Shown here one piece after another: positions 7,179 to 15,420 of a DNA stretch of 55,060 nt. Both the position numbers and the translations under genes were made by a program. Below the pieces are notes generated by a model. It made no database searches. It was given only the letters and a program-made list of their open reading frames with translations, and had not been told where the DNA came from. How positions within the stretch are numbered: position 1 is the first letter of the stretch; every line of letters begins with the position of its first letter. Source of the stretch: DATFEN01 sp035691285 (GTDB lineage Bacteria; Acidobacteriota; Vicinamibacteria; Fen-336); contig DASSJI010000266.1 in NCBI GenBank assembly GCA_035691285.1, positions 1 through 55,060 on the forward strand, in the 5' to 3' direction.

Positions 7179-9310
7179 AGGCCTCGAAGCCGAAGCAGCG
7201 CCGCGACCCCGAGCTGTTCCTCAACCGCGAGCTGAGCTGGCTCGAGTTCGACGGGCGCGTCCTCGAGGAGGCCGAGGACGGGCAGAACCCGGCGCTGGAG
7301 CGGCTGAAGTTCGCGACCATCGTCGCTTCGAACCTCGACGAGTTCGTCATGGTCCGGGTCGCGGCCCTCCAGAACGCCGTCGAGGAGGAGGACGCCTCGC
7401 CGGACTCGGCCGGCCTCTCGCCGGCGCAACAGCTCCAGGCGATCTCCGAGCGGACCCACGAGCTCGTGGACCGCCTGTACGCCACGCTGACGGGAGCGAT
7501 CCTGCCGGCGCTCCAGGAGCGCGGCATCCGCATCGCCTCGGTGGACGGCCTCGAGACCGAGGCCCGGGCCGCGGTGCAGCGCCACTTCCGCGACGAGGTG
7601 CTGCCGGCCCTGACGCCGCTGGCCATCGACGCCTCCCGGCCCTTCCCGCTGCTCGCGAGCCTGAGCCTGAACGTCGCCGTGCTGCTGGCGCCCGCCGAGG
7701 GCCGGAAGGAGCCTCGGCTCGCGGTGGTGCAGGTCCCCGCCCGGCTTCGGCGCCTGGTCCGCCTGCCCCTGGAGGGCGCGGCCTTCGCCCTCCTCGAGGA
7801 CGTGATCCGGGCCGAGCTGCAGGCGCTGTTCCCCGGACAGCAGGTCATCGAGACCGCGACGTTCAGGGTGGCGCGGGACGCCGAGCTGGACCTGGACGAC
7901 GAGGGCGGCCGCGACTTCCTCGAGGCCGTCGAGGAGGAGCTCAGGAAGCGCCGCAAGAGCCGCGTGGTCCGTCTCGAGATCGAGAAGGGAGCGAGCGAGG
8001 GCCTCGTCGCGCGCCTCGCCCAGCGGCTCGAAGTCGGCGAACAGGACGTCTACCGCGTTCCCGGCCTTCTCGACGTGCGGGCGCTCGTCCCCCTCGTCGA
8101 GCTGCCGGCGCTCGAGGACCTGCGCGATCCGCCCCTGAAGCCGGTCGCCGCCCTCGACGAAGCCGAGAGCGAGCGCCTCTTCGAGCGGATCGAGAGGGGC
8201 GACGTCCTGCTGCACCATCCCTACGAGGCCTTCGATCCCGTCGTGTCCTTCGTCGCGCAGGCGGCCGAGGACCCCGGTGTGCTGGCGATCAAGCAGACGC
8301 TGTACCGGACGAGCGGCGAGTCCCCGATCGTGCGGGCGCTGGCCCGGGCCGCCGAGAACGGCAAGCAGGTGACGGTGCTCGTGGAGCTGACCGCGCGCTT
8401 CGACGAGCACTCCAACATCCGCTGGGCCCGAAGCCTGGAAGAGGCCGGTGCCCACGTCATCTATGGCGTCCGGGGATACAAGACCCACGCCAAGGCCTGC
8501 CTGGTGGTGCGCCGCGGCCGCGCCGGGATACGGCGCTATGTCCACCTCGGGACCGGGAACTACAACGAGAAGACGGCGCGGGTCTACACCGATTTCGGCT
8601 TGATGACCGTCGATCCCGACCTCGGACGCGACGCCTCGGCCTTCTTCAACGCCTTGACCGGCTACTCGGACCCGCCCGAGATGAAGAAGCTGGTCATGGC
8701 GCCGACCCAGCTCCGCGACCGAGTGCTGGCACTGATCCAGCGCGAGACGCGCCGGGCCGGCGCCGGCGAGGCCGGCCTGATCCAGGCCAAGATGAACTCC
8801 CTCGTCGACGAGGACATCATCCGGGCCCTCTACGCCGCGTCCCAGGCGGGTGTGCGCGTGCGCCTCAACGTTCGTGGGATATGCTGCCTGCGGCCCGGGC
8901 TCAAGGGCGTGAGCGAGACGATCGAGGTGGTCTCGATCGTGGACCGCTTCCTCGAGCACGCCCGCATCTTCCATTTCCGCAACGGCGGCGACGAGGAGGT
9001 CTACCTGGCGAGCGCCGACTGGATGCCGCGCAACCTCGACAAGCGCGTCGAGCTGCTCTTCCCGGTGGAGGCCCCCGAGGCGCGGGCCAAGGTCCTGCAC
9101 GCCCTCGAGGCGGCTTTCCAGGACAACGTGAAGGCGCGCCGCCTGCAGCCTGACGGCTCGTACAGGCGGCGCCGCCCGGCCAAGGGCGAGGAGCCGTTCC
9201 GGATGCAGATCCAGCTGCACCGCGAGGCCGTGAGGGCCCAGGAGCGGGCCCGGGCCGCGGCGGGCGTCGTGCTCGAGCCGATCCGCGCCCCCGGCCGCGA
9301 GGCGTCGTGA
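7175..9310 (+). CDS. ppk1: Polyphosphate kinase PPK1
   Basis: 711 residues, typical length. The N-terminal domain is recognisable from FLNRELSWLEF and ERLKFATIVASNLDEFVMVR. Catalytic histidines are in place: His438 in YKTHAKACLVV (the autophosphorylated His), His457 in RYVHLGTGNYNEKTARVYTD, and His595 in VDRFLEHARIF, followed by YLASADWMPRNLDKRVEL. PPK1 builds polyphosphate from ATP reversibly at the inner membrane. Having kinase and two phosphatases in one operon implies tightly linked synthesis and turnover. The start overlaps the upstream stop, and its own stop overlaps the next gene (GTGA). Confidence 0.96.
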   Translation: MKASKPKQRRDPELFLNRELSWLEFDGRVLEEAEDGQNPALERLKFATIVASNLDEFVMVRVAALQNAVEEEDASPDSAGLSPAQQLQAISERTHELVDRLYATLTGAILPALQERGIRIASVDGLETEARAAVQRHFRDEVLPALTPLAIDASRPFPLLASLSLNVAVLLAPAEGRKEPRLAVVQVPARLRRLVRLPLEGAAFALLEDVIRAELQALFPGQQVIETATFRVARDAELDLDDEGGRDFLEAVEEELRKRRKSRVVRLEIEKGASEGLVARLAQRLEVGEQDVYRVPGLLDVRALVPLVELPALEDLRDPPLKPVAALDEAESERLFERIERGDVLLHHPYEAFDPVVSFVAQAAEDPGVLAIKQTLYRTSGESPIVRALARAAENGKQVTVLVELTARFDEHSNIRWARSLEEAGAHVIYGVRGYKTHAKACLVVRRGRAGIRRYVHLGTGNYNEKTARVYTDFGLMTVDPDLGRDASAFFNALTGYSDPPEMKKLVMAPTQLRDRVLALIQRETRRAGAGEAGLIQAKMNSLVDEDIIRALYAASQAGVRVRLNVRGICCLRPGLKGVSETIEVVSIVDRFLEHARIFHFRNGGDEEVYLASADWMPRNLDKRVELLFPVEAPEARAKVLHALEAAFQDNVKARRLQPDGSYRRRRPAKGEEPFRMQIQLHREAVRAQERARAAAGVVLEPIRAPGREAS

Positions 9311-10248
9311 GGCCGCCCGTGTGGCTCCTGATGAGCGCCGCCCTCCTCGTGTGCGCCATGGCGGCGTCCGCCCAGGCGGGGCGGCGCTTCGCCAAGTACA
9401 GCGCGCTCGGCAACGACTACATCGTGCTCGACCCGGCCGACTGGCCCGAGCCGCCGTCCCCGGAAGCGATCCGCCGCATCTGCGACCGGCGCCGCGGCGT
9501 CGGCTCGGACGGCATCCTCTACGGCCCGACGACCCGCACCGAGCCGTTCGGCCTGCGCCTCTTCAACCCGGACGGCGGGGAGTTCGAGAAGAGCGGCAAC
9601 GGCCTCCGCATCTTCGCGCGCTACCTGTGGGACCGCCGCATCGCCAAGGCCAGGGAGTTCCGGATCCGCACGCCGGGCGGAGACGTCACGGCCCACCTGC
9701 TCGACGAGCGCGGGTCGCGCATCGCGATGGACATGGGGACGCTCTCCTTCGACAGCCGCAAGGTGCCCGTCTCCGGCCCGCCCCGCGAGGTGCTCGACGA
9801 GGAGGTGCGGGTGGGGGACGCGAGCGTCCGGATCAACGCCGCGACGATCGGCAACCCGCACTGCGTGGTGTTCCTGGACGAGGCGAACGCGGCGCTGCGG
9901 CGGCGCTTCGGCGGGCTCAGCCGGGAGCTGGCCCTCGCCATCGGCCCCGAGCTGGAGACGCTGCCGCTCTATCCCGCGCGCACCAACGTTCAGTTCGCCG
10001 AGGTCGTGGACCGCCACACGCTGCGCATGGAGATCTGGGAGCGGGGGGCGGGCTACACGCTGGCGTCGGGCTCCTCGAGCTGCGCCGCCGCCGGCGCCGC
10101 GATCCGCACCGGGCGCTGCGCGAGCCCGGTCACGGTCCGCATGCCAGGCGGCGAGATGCTGGTCGAGGTGGCGGAGGACTGGTCGGCGAAGCTGACGGGC
10201 ACCGTGGATCCCGTGTGCGAGGGGGAGCTGACGCTGCCCCTCCCGTAG
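9307..10248 (+). CDS. DapF-like diaminopimelate epimerase homologue, Ser in both catalytic Cys positions
   Basis: 313 residues with the full DapF fold signatures: SALGNDYIVLDPADWP, CDRRRGVGSDGILYGP, FNPDGGEFEKSGNGLRIFAR, ATIGNPHCVVFLDE, RTNVQFAEVV and WERGAGYTLASGSSSCAAAG. Classical DapF uses two Cys as acid/base; here the aligned residues are Ser96 (KSGNG) and Ser254 (LASGSSS). From GTG 9307 the protein also starts with a signal-peptide-like stretch (WLLMSAALLVCAMAASAQA). Internal ATGs at 9331 and 9358 would shorten or remove it. GTG 9307 is preferred because it overlaps the ppk1 stop as GTGA. Similar Ser-containing sequences annotated as DapF exist as far as I recall. Activity on diaminopimelate is doubtful. 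Confidence 0.78.
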   Translation: MRPPVWLLMSAALLVCAMAASAQAGRRFAKYSALGNDYIVLDPADWPEPPSPEAIRRICDRRRGVGSDGILYGPTTRTEPFGLRLFNPDGGEFEKSGNGLRIFARYLWDRRIAKAREFRIRTPGGDVTAHLLDERGSRIAMDMGTLSFDSRKVPVSGPPREVLDEEVRVGDASVRINAATIGNPHCVVFLDEANAALRRRFGGLSRELALAIGPELETLPLYPARTNVQFAEVVDRHTLRMEIWERGAGYTLASGSSSCAAAGAAIRTGRCASPVTVRMPGGEMLVEVAEDWSAKLTGTVDPVCEGELTLPLP

Positions 10249-10637
10249 TGGCGCCCGTGAAGGAGCCGTCTCTGTCGCAGGAGGAGCGCGCGCTCTTCGA
10301 CAAGGGCGTGCGCGAGTTCAACGCCGGGTACTTCTTCGAGTGCCACGACACCCTCGAGGAGCTGTGGGCCGGTCTCCGCGGCGAAGCCCGCGACTTCTTC
10401 CAGGGCCTCATCCAGGTCTCGGTCGGCTTCTATCACCTGGGGCGGGGGAACGCGGAGGGAGCCGTCAGCATGCTCGAGCGCGCCCTGACTCGTTTCGGCA
10501 AGTACCCGGATCGCTACTTCGGGTTCGACCTGTCCGCTCATCGGGGCGAGCTGCGCGACTGGGCCGCGCGCGCCCGGGGCGGAGCGACCGAGCCCCCTCT
10601 TGACTCCGTGCCCAAGTGGCGGTTCGATCTTCCCTAG
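10248..10637 (+). CDS. DUF309 family protein
   Basis: About 129 residues. The DUF309 helical core is clear: ALFDKGVREFNAGYFFECHD, then TLEELWAGLRGEARDFFQGL, then IQVSVGFYHLGRGN. Function is unknown for the family; members are small all-helical proteins. GTG 10248 shares one base with the dapF-like stop (TAGTG); a GTG at 10257 is the alternative start. It ends one base before the next ATG, so it belongs to the ppx-ppk operon. Confidence 0.75.
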   Translation: MAPVKEPSLSQEERALFDKGVREFNAGYFFECHDTLEELWAGLRGEARDFFQGLIQVSVGFYHLGRGNAEGAVSMLERALTRFGKYPDRYFGFDLSAHRGELRDWAARARGGATEPPLDSVPKWRFDLP

Positions 10638-10638
10638 G

Positions 10639-11145
10639 ATGCCGATCTACGAGTTCTACTGCGCGGCGTGCCACCGCGTCTTCAATTTCCTGTCGCGGCG
10701 GATCAACACCGACGGCCGGCCCGCCTGTCCCAAGTGCGGCGGCGCCGCCCTCGCGCGCCTGCCCTCCGCCTTCGCGATCTCGAAGGGCCGCAAGGAGGAG
10801 CCCGCCGGGGAGAAGATGCCCGACGGCTTCGACGAGGCGCGCCTGGAGCGGGCGATGGAGTCGCTGGCGAGCGACGCCGAGGGGATGGACGAGGACGACC
10901 CGCGGCAGGCCGCCCACTTCATGCGCCGGATGTTCGACGCGGCCGGGATGCCGGTGGGCGAGGGCATGGAGCAGGCGCTCCGGCGGCTGGAGTCCGGCGA
11001 GGACCCGGAGAAGGTCGAGGCCGAGATGGGCGACGTGCTGGAGGCCGATCCCTTCGAGGCCGCCAAGCCGGGCGGCAGCATCACGTCCCGGCTGAAGCGC
11101 CGGTTCGTGCCGCCGAGCGTGGATCCGACCCTCTACGAGATGTAG
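10639..11145 (+). CDS. FmdB-type zinc-ribbon protein
   Basis: 168 residues. The N-terminus is the FmdB/CxxC_CxxC ribbon: MPIYEFYCAACHRVFNF and then CPKCGGAALARLPSAFAIS, two CxxC pairs that should bind one zinc. The remainder is a long acidic, Met-rich helical tail (FDEARLERAMESLA, MRRMFDAAGMPVGEGMEQAL, EMGDVLEADPFE). Many FmdB proteins have such tails; the role is unproven. It starts one base after the DUF309 stop and is the last gene of the operon. It converges with the DinB gene without a visible terminator. Confidence 0.75.
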   Translation: MPIYEFYCAACHRVFNFLSRRINTDGRPACPKCGGAALARLPSAFAISKGRKEEPAGEKMPDGFDEARLERAMESLASDAEGMDEDDPRQAAHFMRRMFDAAGMPVGEGMEQALRRLESGEDPEKVEAEMGDVLEADPFEAAKPGGSITSRLKRRFVPPSVDPTLYEM

Positions 11146-11162
11146 CTGCGCGCCGGACCGCG

Positions 11163-12083
11163 TCAGGCGCCGCGCAAGGCCCGGATCCGGCCGAGGTGGC
11201 TTTCGTCGTGCCGGGCGAGGTGCTCCGCCAGGGCCTCCAGGCTCAGCTCCCCGCGCTTCGGGTGGATCCCCGTGCGGCGCCAGGCCGCGTGCGGAAGCGC
11301 CCGGAGCAGCGTCAGCGTGTCGGCCCGTCGCGCCGCGAACTCCCCGGCCACGGCCTTCAAGTCCTGGGCGTCGTAGCGCAGCTCCCTGGCGCTGCGATCG
11401 TTGTCCAGCATCCAGAAGGACGGCCGGTCCTGGAACGCCGTCCGTGTGAAGCGCTCGGCGTACACGAGCTCGATGTCGCGGAGGTGGCAGGCGTTCTCGA
11501 GGATCGACCACTTGCCGTCGGCCGGCCGGCGTCGCGCCGCCTCGGGGTCGAGCCCCTTCACGGTCGCAGCCAGGGCCTTCGGCGCCTCGGCCAGGCGCCC
11601 GAGCAGCTCGAAGCGCCTCTTCGTCGCGTCGATCTGGCCGAGGTGCGCCTCGTCGTTGCCGACCGCGTGCCGGCGCAGCAGGTCCGCCATCGCCAGGCGT
11701 CCCGCGGTCTCGTGGGTGCCCACTCGCTCCCACGCCGGGCCCTTGACGCCCTTCAGGAGCTTCAAGGTCTCCTTTCGCGCGGCGCTCCAGTCCTGGAGGA
11801 CCGCCGCCAGGCGCTGCGAGCGGTAGTCGCGCTCGATCGCGAGCACGTCCCCGTCCACGTCCGGGAGCCGCGGGTTCTCCTCGGCGAGGATGCGACGGTA
11901 GCGGGCGAGGTAGGCCTCGCGCTCCATGTCGCGCAGGTGGCAGACGATCTCGAGGATCGACCACTTGCCTGGCGCCGGCCGCCACAGCGAGAGCTTCCTG
12001 GAGACGCCCGCGAGCGCGGCTTTGAGGCGCCCTGGCGTCGCTGCCAGCGTCTCGAGGTGTTGCCTGCGGTCCTCTTCCTGCAC
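11163..12083 (-). CDS. Protein with two tandem DinB-like domains
   Basis: About 306 residues made of two copies of a DinB/YfiT four-helix domain. Copy 1 has GKWSILEIVCHLRDMEREAY and RHAVGNDEAHLGQI; copy 2 has GKWSILENACHLRDIELVYA and LARHDESHLGRI. Each copy keeps the three histidines expected to hold a divalent metal. DinB-family members are metal-dependent, often thiol-dependent, transferases, usually single-domain. GTG 12083 is chosen because GGGAGG lies six bases upstream. A longer ATG start at 12146 would run across the promoter and start of the divergent gene. Confidence 0.7.
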   Translation of the reverse strand: MQEEDRRQHLETLAATPGRLKAALAGVSRKLSLWRPAPGKWSILEIVCHLRDMEREAYLARYRRILAEENPRLPDVDGDVLAIERDYRSQRLAAVLQDWSAARKETLKLLKGVKGPAWERVGTHETAGRLAMADLLRRHAVGNDEAHLGQIDATKRRFELLGRLAEAPKALAATVKGLDPEAARRRPADGKWSILENACHLRDIELVYAERFTRTAFQDRPSFWMLDNDRSARELRYDAQDLKAVAGEFAARRADTLTLLRALPHAAWRRTGIHPKRGELSLEALAEHLARHDESHLGRIRALRGA

Positions 12084-12113
12084 GGCCAGCCTCCCGATCC
12101 GCCCCCGACCTCC

Positions 12114-12120
12114 TATGGTA
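12114..12120. promoter_or_regulatory. Candidate divergent -10 elements between the DinB and YfhO-like genes
   Basis: The heptamer TATGGTA gives TATGGT on the plus strand (12114-12119) and TACCAT on the minus strand (12120-12115). Each has two T/A-rich ends matching a -10. Plus-strand initiation would fall near 12126, just before GTG 12133. Minus-strand initiation near 12108 leaves a 25-base leader with GGGAGG before GTG 12083. No clear -35 on either side. Confidence 0.3.
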
Positions 12121-12132
12121 ACGTCCGGCCGC

Positions 12133-14472
12133 GTGAAGCGCGCCACCTCCGCCCTGACGCTGGCGGCGCTCAGCCTGCTGCTCCATGCACCCGTCGTGTT
12201 CGGCGGCCGCGCCTACTTCGAGCGCGACGTCGAGCACTTCCTTCACGAGCGGCTCCTCGAGTTCAGCGCTGCGCTGCGAGCCGGAGACTGGCCGCTCTGG
12301 AACCCCTATCCGGCCTTCGGCGAGCCCCTCCTGGGCGTCGCCAACGCGCAGGTCGCCTACCCGACCACATGGCTCGCCCTCGCCCTCTCGCCAGAGTCCA
12401 CCCACGCGACGCTCGTCGTGCTGCACACGTTCCTGGCCGGGCTCGGCGCCTCCCTGCTCGCGCGCGAGCTCGGCGTCTCCGGGGGCGGGGCGCTTCTCGC
12501 AGGCGCGCTCTGGAGCGCCGGCGGGCCGGTCTGCTCCGCCGCCGACCAGGCGAACGTGCTCGTGGGCGCCGCGACGATCGCCTGGGCGTGGCTCGGCTTC
12601 GCCCGCGCCGGCCGGAGCGGCCGCTTCCGCGACGCGGCGCTGACGGGCGTGGCGATTGCGCTCGCGCTCCTCGGAGGCTCTCCGGAATCGGCGCTCATGG
12701 GCGGCGCCGGCCTGCTCCTGGCCTTCGCCCCCGCCACGGGAGGAGCGCGTCGTCTGGCCTGGGCGACCCTTGTCGCGACGGTGGTCGCGCTGGGCCTCGC
12801 GGCCGTCCAGTGGCTTCCCACGGCGGCCCTCACCCTGCGTTCCGGCCGGGCCCGCATGTCCGAGGCGAGCCAGGCCGAATGGTCGAACCATCCGCTGGCC
12901 CTCCTCCAGGTCGCGCTGCCCCTTCCCTACGACGACATGCCGCTCAACCGGCTGGCGCGCGGAGAGCTCTTCGGGGGCCGCGAGCCGCTGCTGTCCACGT
13001 TCCACATGGGCCTGGGGGCGACGGGCCTGGCGCTGGCCGGCCTGCTCGGTCCGGCCTTTCGCGGCCGACGGCCTCTGATCGCGATCGGCACGCTGGGGCT
13101 CGTTCTCTCCCTCGGACGCTGGAGCCCGCTCTGGGACCTGGCGCACGCCCTTCCGCCGCTGGCGTGGATGCGTTATCCGTCGCGCTTCGCCATCTCGGGA
13201 ACGCTCCCGATCGCCATCCTGGCCGGGGCCGGGCTGGACGCGCTGTCCGCGCGCGGCATGGGGGCGAGGCTGTGGCTCGCCGCGGCCTCGACGGGAGCCC
13301 TCATCGTGGCCGCTGCGCTGCTGTCGCGGCCCGAGGCGGGATTCTGGCGGGCGCTCCTCGTCGCGCCGGAATTCCTGGGGCGTCCGTGGACGTCGTCGCC
13401 GCAGCTCGCCGGCGTGTTCCACGATCTCGCGCTGTCCGCGCTCCTGGCCGTTCCCGTCGCGCTGGCGTTGGTGGTCCGGGCCATGCGCGACGGCGGCGTG
13501 TCACGGAGCCTCGTCGTGACGACAGCCCTCGCCTCGCTCCTCCAGGTCGTGTGGGCGCTCCGCGGCGTCAACCCCACGCTCCCGCGCTCCCTCCTCGGGG
13601 AGCCTCCGCCGGCCCTCGATCCGATCCCCCGCGAGCGGCCCAACCGCACGCTGGTCCTCGACTACACGCCGCGCCTGGCGCAGGCCGCGCTGGGCCGAGA
13701 GCATGCCCGCCTCCGCGAGTTCGACGCTTCCCCCGAGGAGACGCTGCGCCTGCTGCGCGCGTATCCCTCCGGGAGCCTGGGACGCTTCGGGGCGGCGATC
13801 GAGTCGCTGCCCTTGGACATCCCGAGGCTGCGCTCCGTCGAGGTCGCCCGCTGGCTGGGGACGATGAACGCCTACGCGGCCACCACGGCGTTCCCGCGCC
13901 TGCTCGAGCTGGGCGGCATCCAGTACGTGCTCGCGCTCCACGACCTCGGGCTGCCCGATCGCTTCGAGCTGCTGGCCAGGACGCCGGCGGGAGGCGACGA
14001 GGTGCGGACATACAGGGTGCGCCATGCGCTGCCGAGGGCCTTTGCAGTAACCGGCGCCCGGGTCCGGCCGGGCGAGGACCCGCTGGGGCTGCTGCTGGAC
14101 CCTGCGTCGGCGTTCGATCCCCGGCGTGAGGTGCTGCTCGAGAACGGGGCGCCTCGGCCGCCCGGCGAGGGCGGTCGCGTCCACGGCCTCGAGCTTCGCT
14201 ACGACGGGGTCGCGTTCGAGACGGAGATGTCCGCGCCGGGACACGTCGTGCTGCTCGAGGCCTGGGATCCCGGATGGCGCGCGACGGTGGACGGCCTCCC
14301 GGCCCCCGTGCTCCGAGCCAACATGGTCTTCCGTGCGGTTCCGGTGCCCGCCGGCCGGCACGTCGTCGAGATGCGCTACCGTCCTCCTGAGGTCGTTGCG
14401 GGAGCTGCGCTCTCGGCGGCGACGGCGCTGGCCCTCGCCCTCCTCGCCTTACGCTTCCGGCGCGCGGCCTAG
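12133..14472 (+). CDS. YfhO-like multi-spanning membrane protein (GT-C type)
   Basis: About 779 residues. The N-terminal two thirds hold roughly ten hydrophobic segments, beginning SALTLAALSLLLHAPVVFGG. An early FERDVEHFLHER region resembles the first periplasmic loop with an acidic pair typical of GT-C enzymes. The C-terminal soluble part carries the YfhO signature: VVLLEAWDPGWRATVDG, then PAPVLRANMVFRAVPVPAG and HVVEMRYRP, and ends in a last helix. Bacillus YfhO acts in glycosylation of lipoteichoic acid; here a cell-envelope glycosyl transfer is likely but the acceptor is unknown. An ATG at 12115 is the alternative start but lies in the putative -10. Confidence 0.75.
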   Translation: MKRATSALTLAALSLLLHAPVVFGGRAYFERDVEHFLHERLLEFSAALRAGDWPLWNPYPAFGEPLLGVANAQVAYPTTWLALALSPESTHATLVVLHTFLAGLGASLLARELGVSGGGALLAGALWSAGGPVCSAADQANVLVGAATIAWAWLGFARAGRSGRFRDAALTGVAIALALLGGSPESALMGGAGLLLAFAPATGGARRLAWATLVATVVALGLAAVQWLPTAALTLRSGRARMSEASQAEWSNHPLALLQVALPLPYDDMPLNRLARGELFGGREPLLSTFHMGLGATGLALAGLLGPAFRGRRPLIAIGTLGLVLSLGRWSPLWDLAHALPPLAWMRYPSRFAISGTLPIAILAGAGLDALSARGMGARLWLAAASTGALIVAAALLSRPEAGFWRALLVAPEFLGRPWTSSPQLAGVFHDLALSALLAVPVALALVVRAMRDGGVSRSLVVTTALASLLQVVWALRGVNPTLPRSLLGEPPPALDPIPRERPNRTLVLDYTPRLAQAALGREHARLREFDASPEETLRLLRAYPSGSLGRFGAAIESLPLDIPRLRSVEVARWLGTMNAYAATTAFPRLLELGGIQYVLALHDLGLPDRFELLARTPAGGDEVRTYRVRHALPRAFAVTGARVRPGEDPLGLLLDPASAFDPRREVLLENGAPRPPGEGGRVHGLELRYDGVAFETEMSAPGHVVLLEAWDPGWRATVDGLPAPVLRANMVFRAVPVPAGRHVVEMRYRPPEVVAGAALSAATALALALLALRFRRAA

Positions 14473-14474
14473 GC

Positions 14475-15353
14475 CTAGGCCATCCGCTCCAGGGCGGCGA
14501 TGCGCTGCTCGAGGGGGGGATGCGTCGCGAAGAGCTGGAGGAAGCTGCGCCCGCCGGCGATCTTGAAGCTGGCCAGGGCGGGCTGCGAGGCGTCCACCCG
14601 CTCGCTCGTGGCCAGGAGCCGCCGCAGCGCACCCACCATCGCTCCGCGGCCGGCGAGCGCCGCGCCGCCCGCGTCGGCGCGGAACTCCCGCGCGCGGGAG
14701 AAGGCCGAGACGACCAGCAGGCCGAGCATGCCGAGCACGATCTCGAGCACGATCATCACCGCGAACGACGCGACGTGGGCGTACCGCGAATCCACGGCCT
14801 GGCGCACCGCGAAGGCGGCGACCCGGGCGAGGAACATCACGAAGGCGTTCACCACCCCCTGCAGGAGCGTCATCGTCACCATGTCGCCGTTCCCGATGTG
14901 GCTGACCTCGTGGGCGAGCACGCCCTGCACCTCGTCCCGCGTCATGTTCCGCAGCAGGCCGGTGGAGACCGCGACCAGGCTGCGGCGCTTGCTGGGGCCG
15001 GTGGCGAAGGCGTTGACCTCGGGTGAGTCGTACACGCCCACCTCGGGCATCGGCAGGTTGGCCTGCCGGGCGAGATTGCCGATGGTGTTGTGGAGCCAGT
15101 CGAGGTCCTGGTTGCCGGTCTGGCCGTCGACGAGCTGCACGCCCATCATGCGCTTCGCGGTCCAGCGCGAGATCTGGAGCGAGAGGAACGCGCCGCCCAT
15201 GCCCCAGACGAAGCAGAAGATGCCCAGGGCCACGAGGTCGAGTTGTCCGGTCGGGCTGACGTAACGCCCGACCCCGAGTACGCTCAGGACGATCGACAGT
15301 GTGACCACGATCGCCATGTTGGTGATGAAGAACAGCACGATGCGCTTCGCCAT
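14475..15353 (-). CDS. htpX: HtpX membrane zinc metalloprotease
   Basis: 292 residues. Two N-terminal membrane helices (IVLFFITNMAIVVTLSIVL and LVALGIFCFVWGMGGAFLS) precede the gluzincin motif HEVSH (His148, Glu149, His152). The third zinc ligand region is FSRAREFRADAGGAAL. LFATHPPLEQRIAALERM is the typical C-terminus. HtpX degrades misfolded inner-membrane proteins. ATG 15353 gives the standard MAKRIVLFF start, with GGAGG eight bases upstream. The gene converges with the YfhO-like gene with a two-base gap in a duplicated CCTAGG sequence. Confidence 0.93.
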   Translation of the reverse strand: MAKRIVLFFITNMAIVVTLSIVLSVLGVGRYVSPTGQLDLVALGIFCFVWGMGGAFLSLQISRWTAKRMMGVQLVDGQTGNQDLDWLHNTIGNLARQANLPMPEVGVYDSPEVNAFATGPSKRRSLVAVSTGLLRNMTRDEVQGVLAHEVSHIGNGDMVTMTLLQGVVNAFVMFLARVAAFAVRQAVDSRYAHVASFAVMIVLEIVLGMLGLLVVSAFSRAREFRADAGGAALAGRGAMVGALRRLLATSERVDASQPALASFKIAGGRSFLQLFATHPPLEQRIAALERMA

Positions 15354-15380
15354 CGACAAGGCCTCCGTGAAGGAACTCCT

Positions 15381-15390
15381 ATTCTAGAAT
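15381..15390. promoter_or_regulatory. Palindromic bidirectional -10 (ATTCTAGAAT)
   Basis: ATTCTAGAAT is its own reverse complement, so it offers TAGAAT as a -10 on both strands (15385-15390 plus, 15386-15381 minus). It lies between the divergent M28 peptidase and htpX genes, leaving leaders of about 25 and 20 bases that both contain ribosome sites. Confidence 0.5.
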
Positions 15391-15420
15391 GCGCTCTCGT
15401 CCGGGCGAAAGGGGGGTCTC

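Noticed and set aside
12084..12146. ATG 12146 as the DinB protein start
   Set aside because: It would overlap the start and promoter of the divergent YfhO-like gene, whereas GTG 12083 has GGGAGG at ideal spacing.
10465..13422. Long minus-strand open frame opposite DUF309, FmdB and the YfhO-like gene
   Set aside because: Arg/Gly/Pro-rich shadow translation crossing several real genes on both strands.
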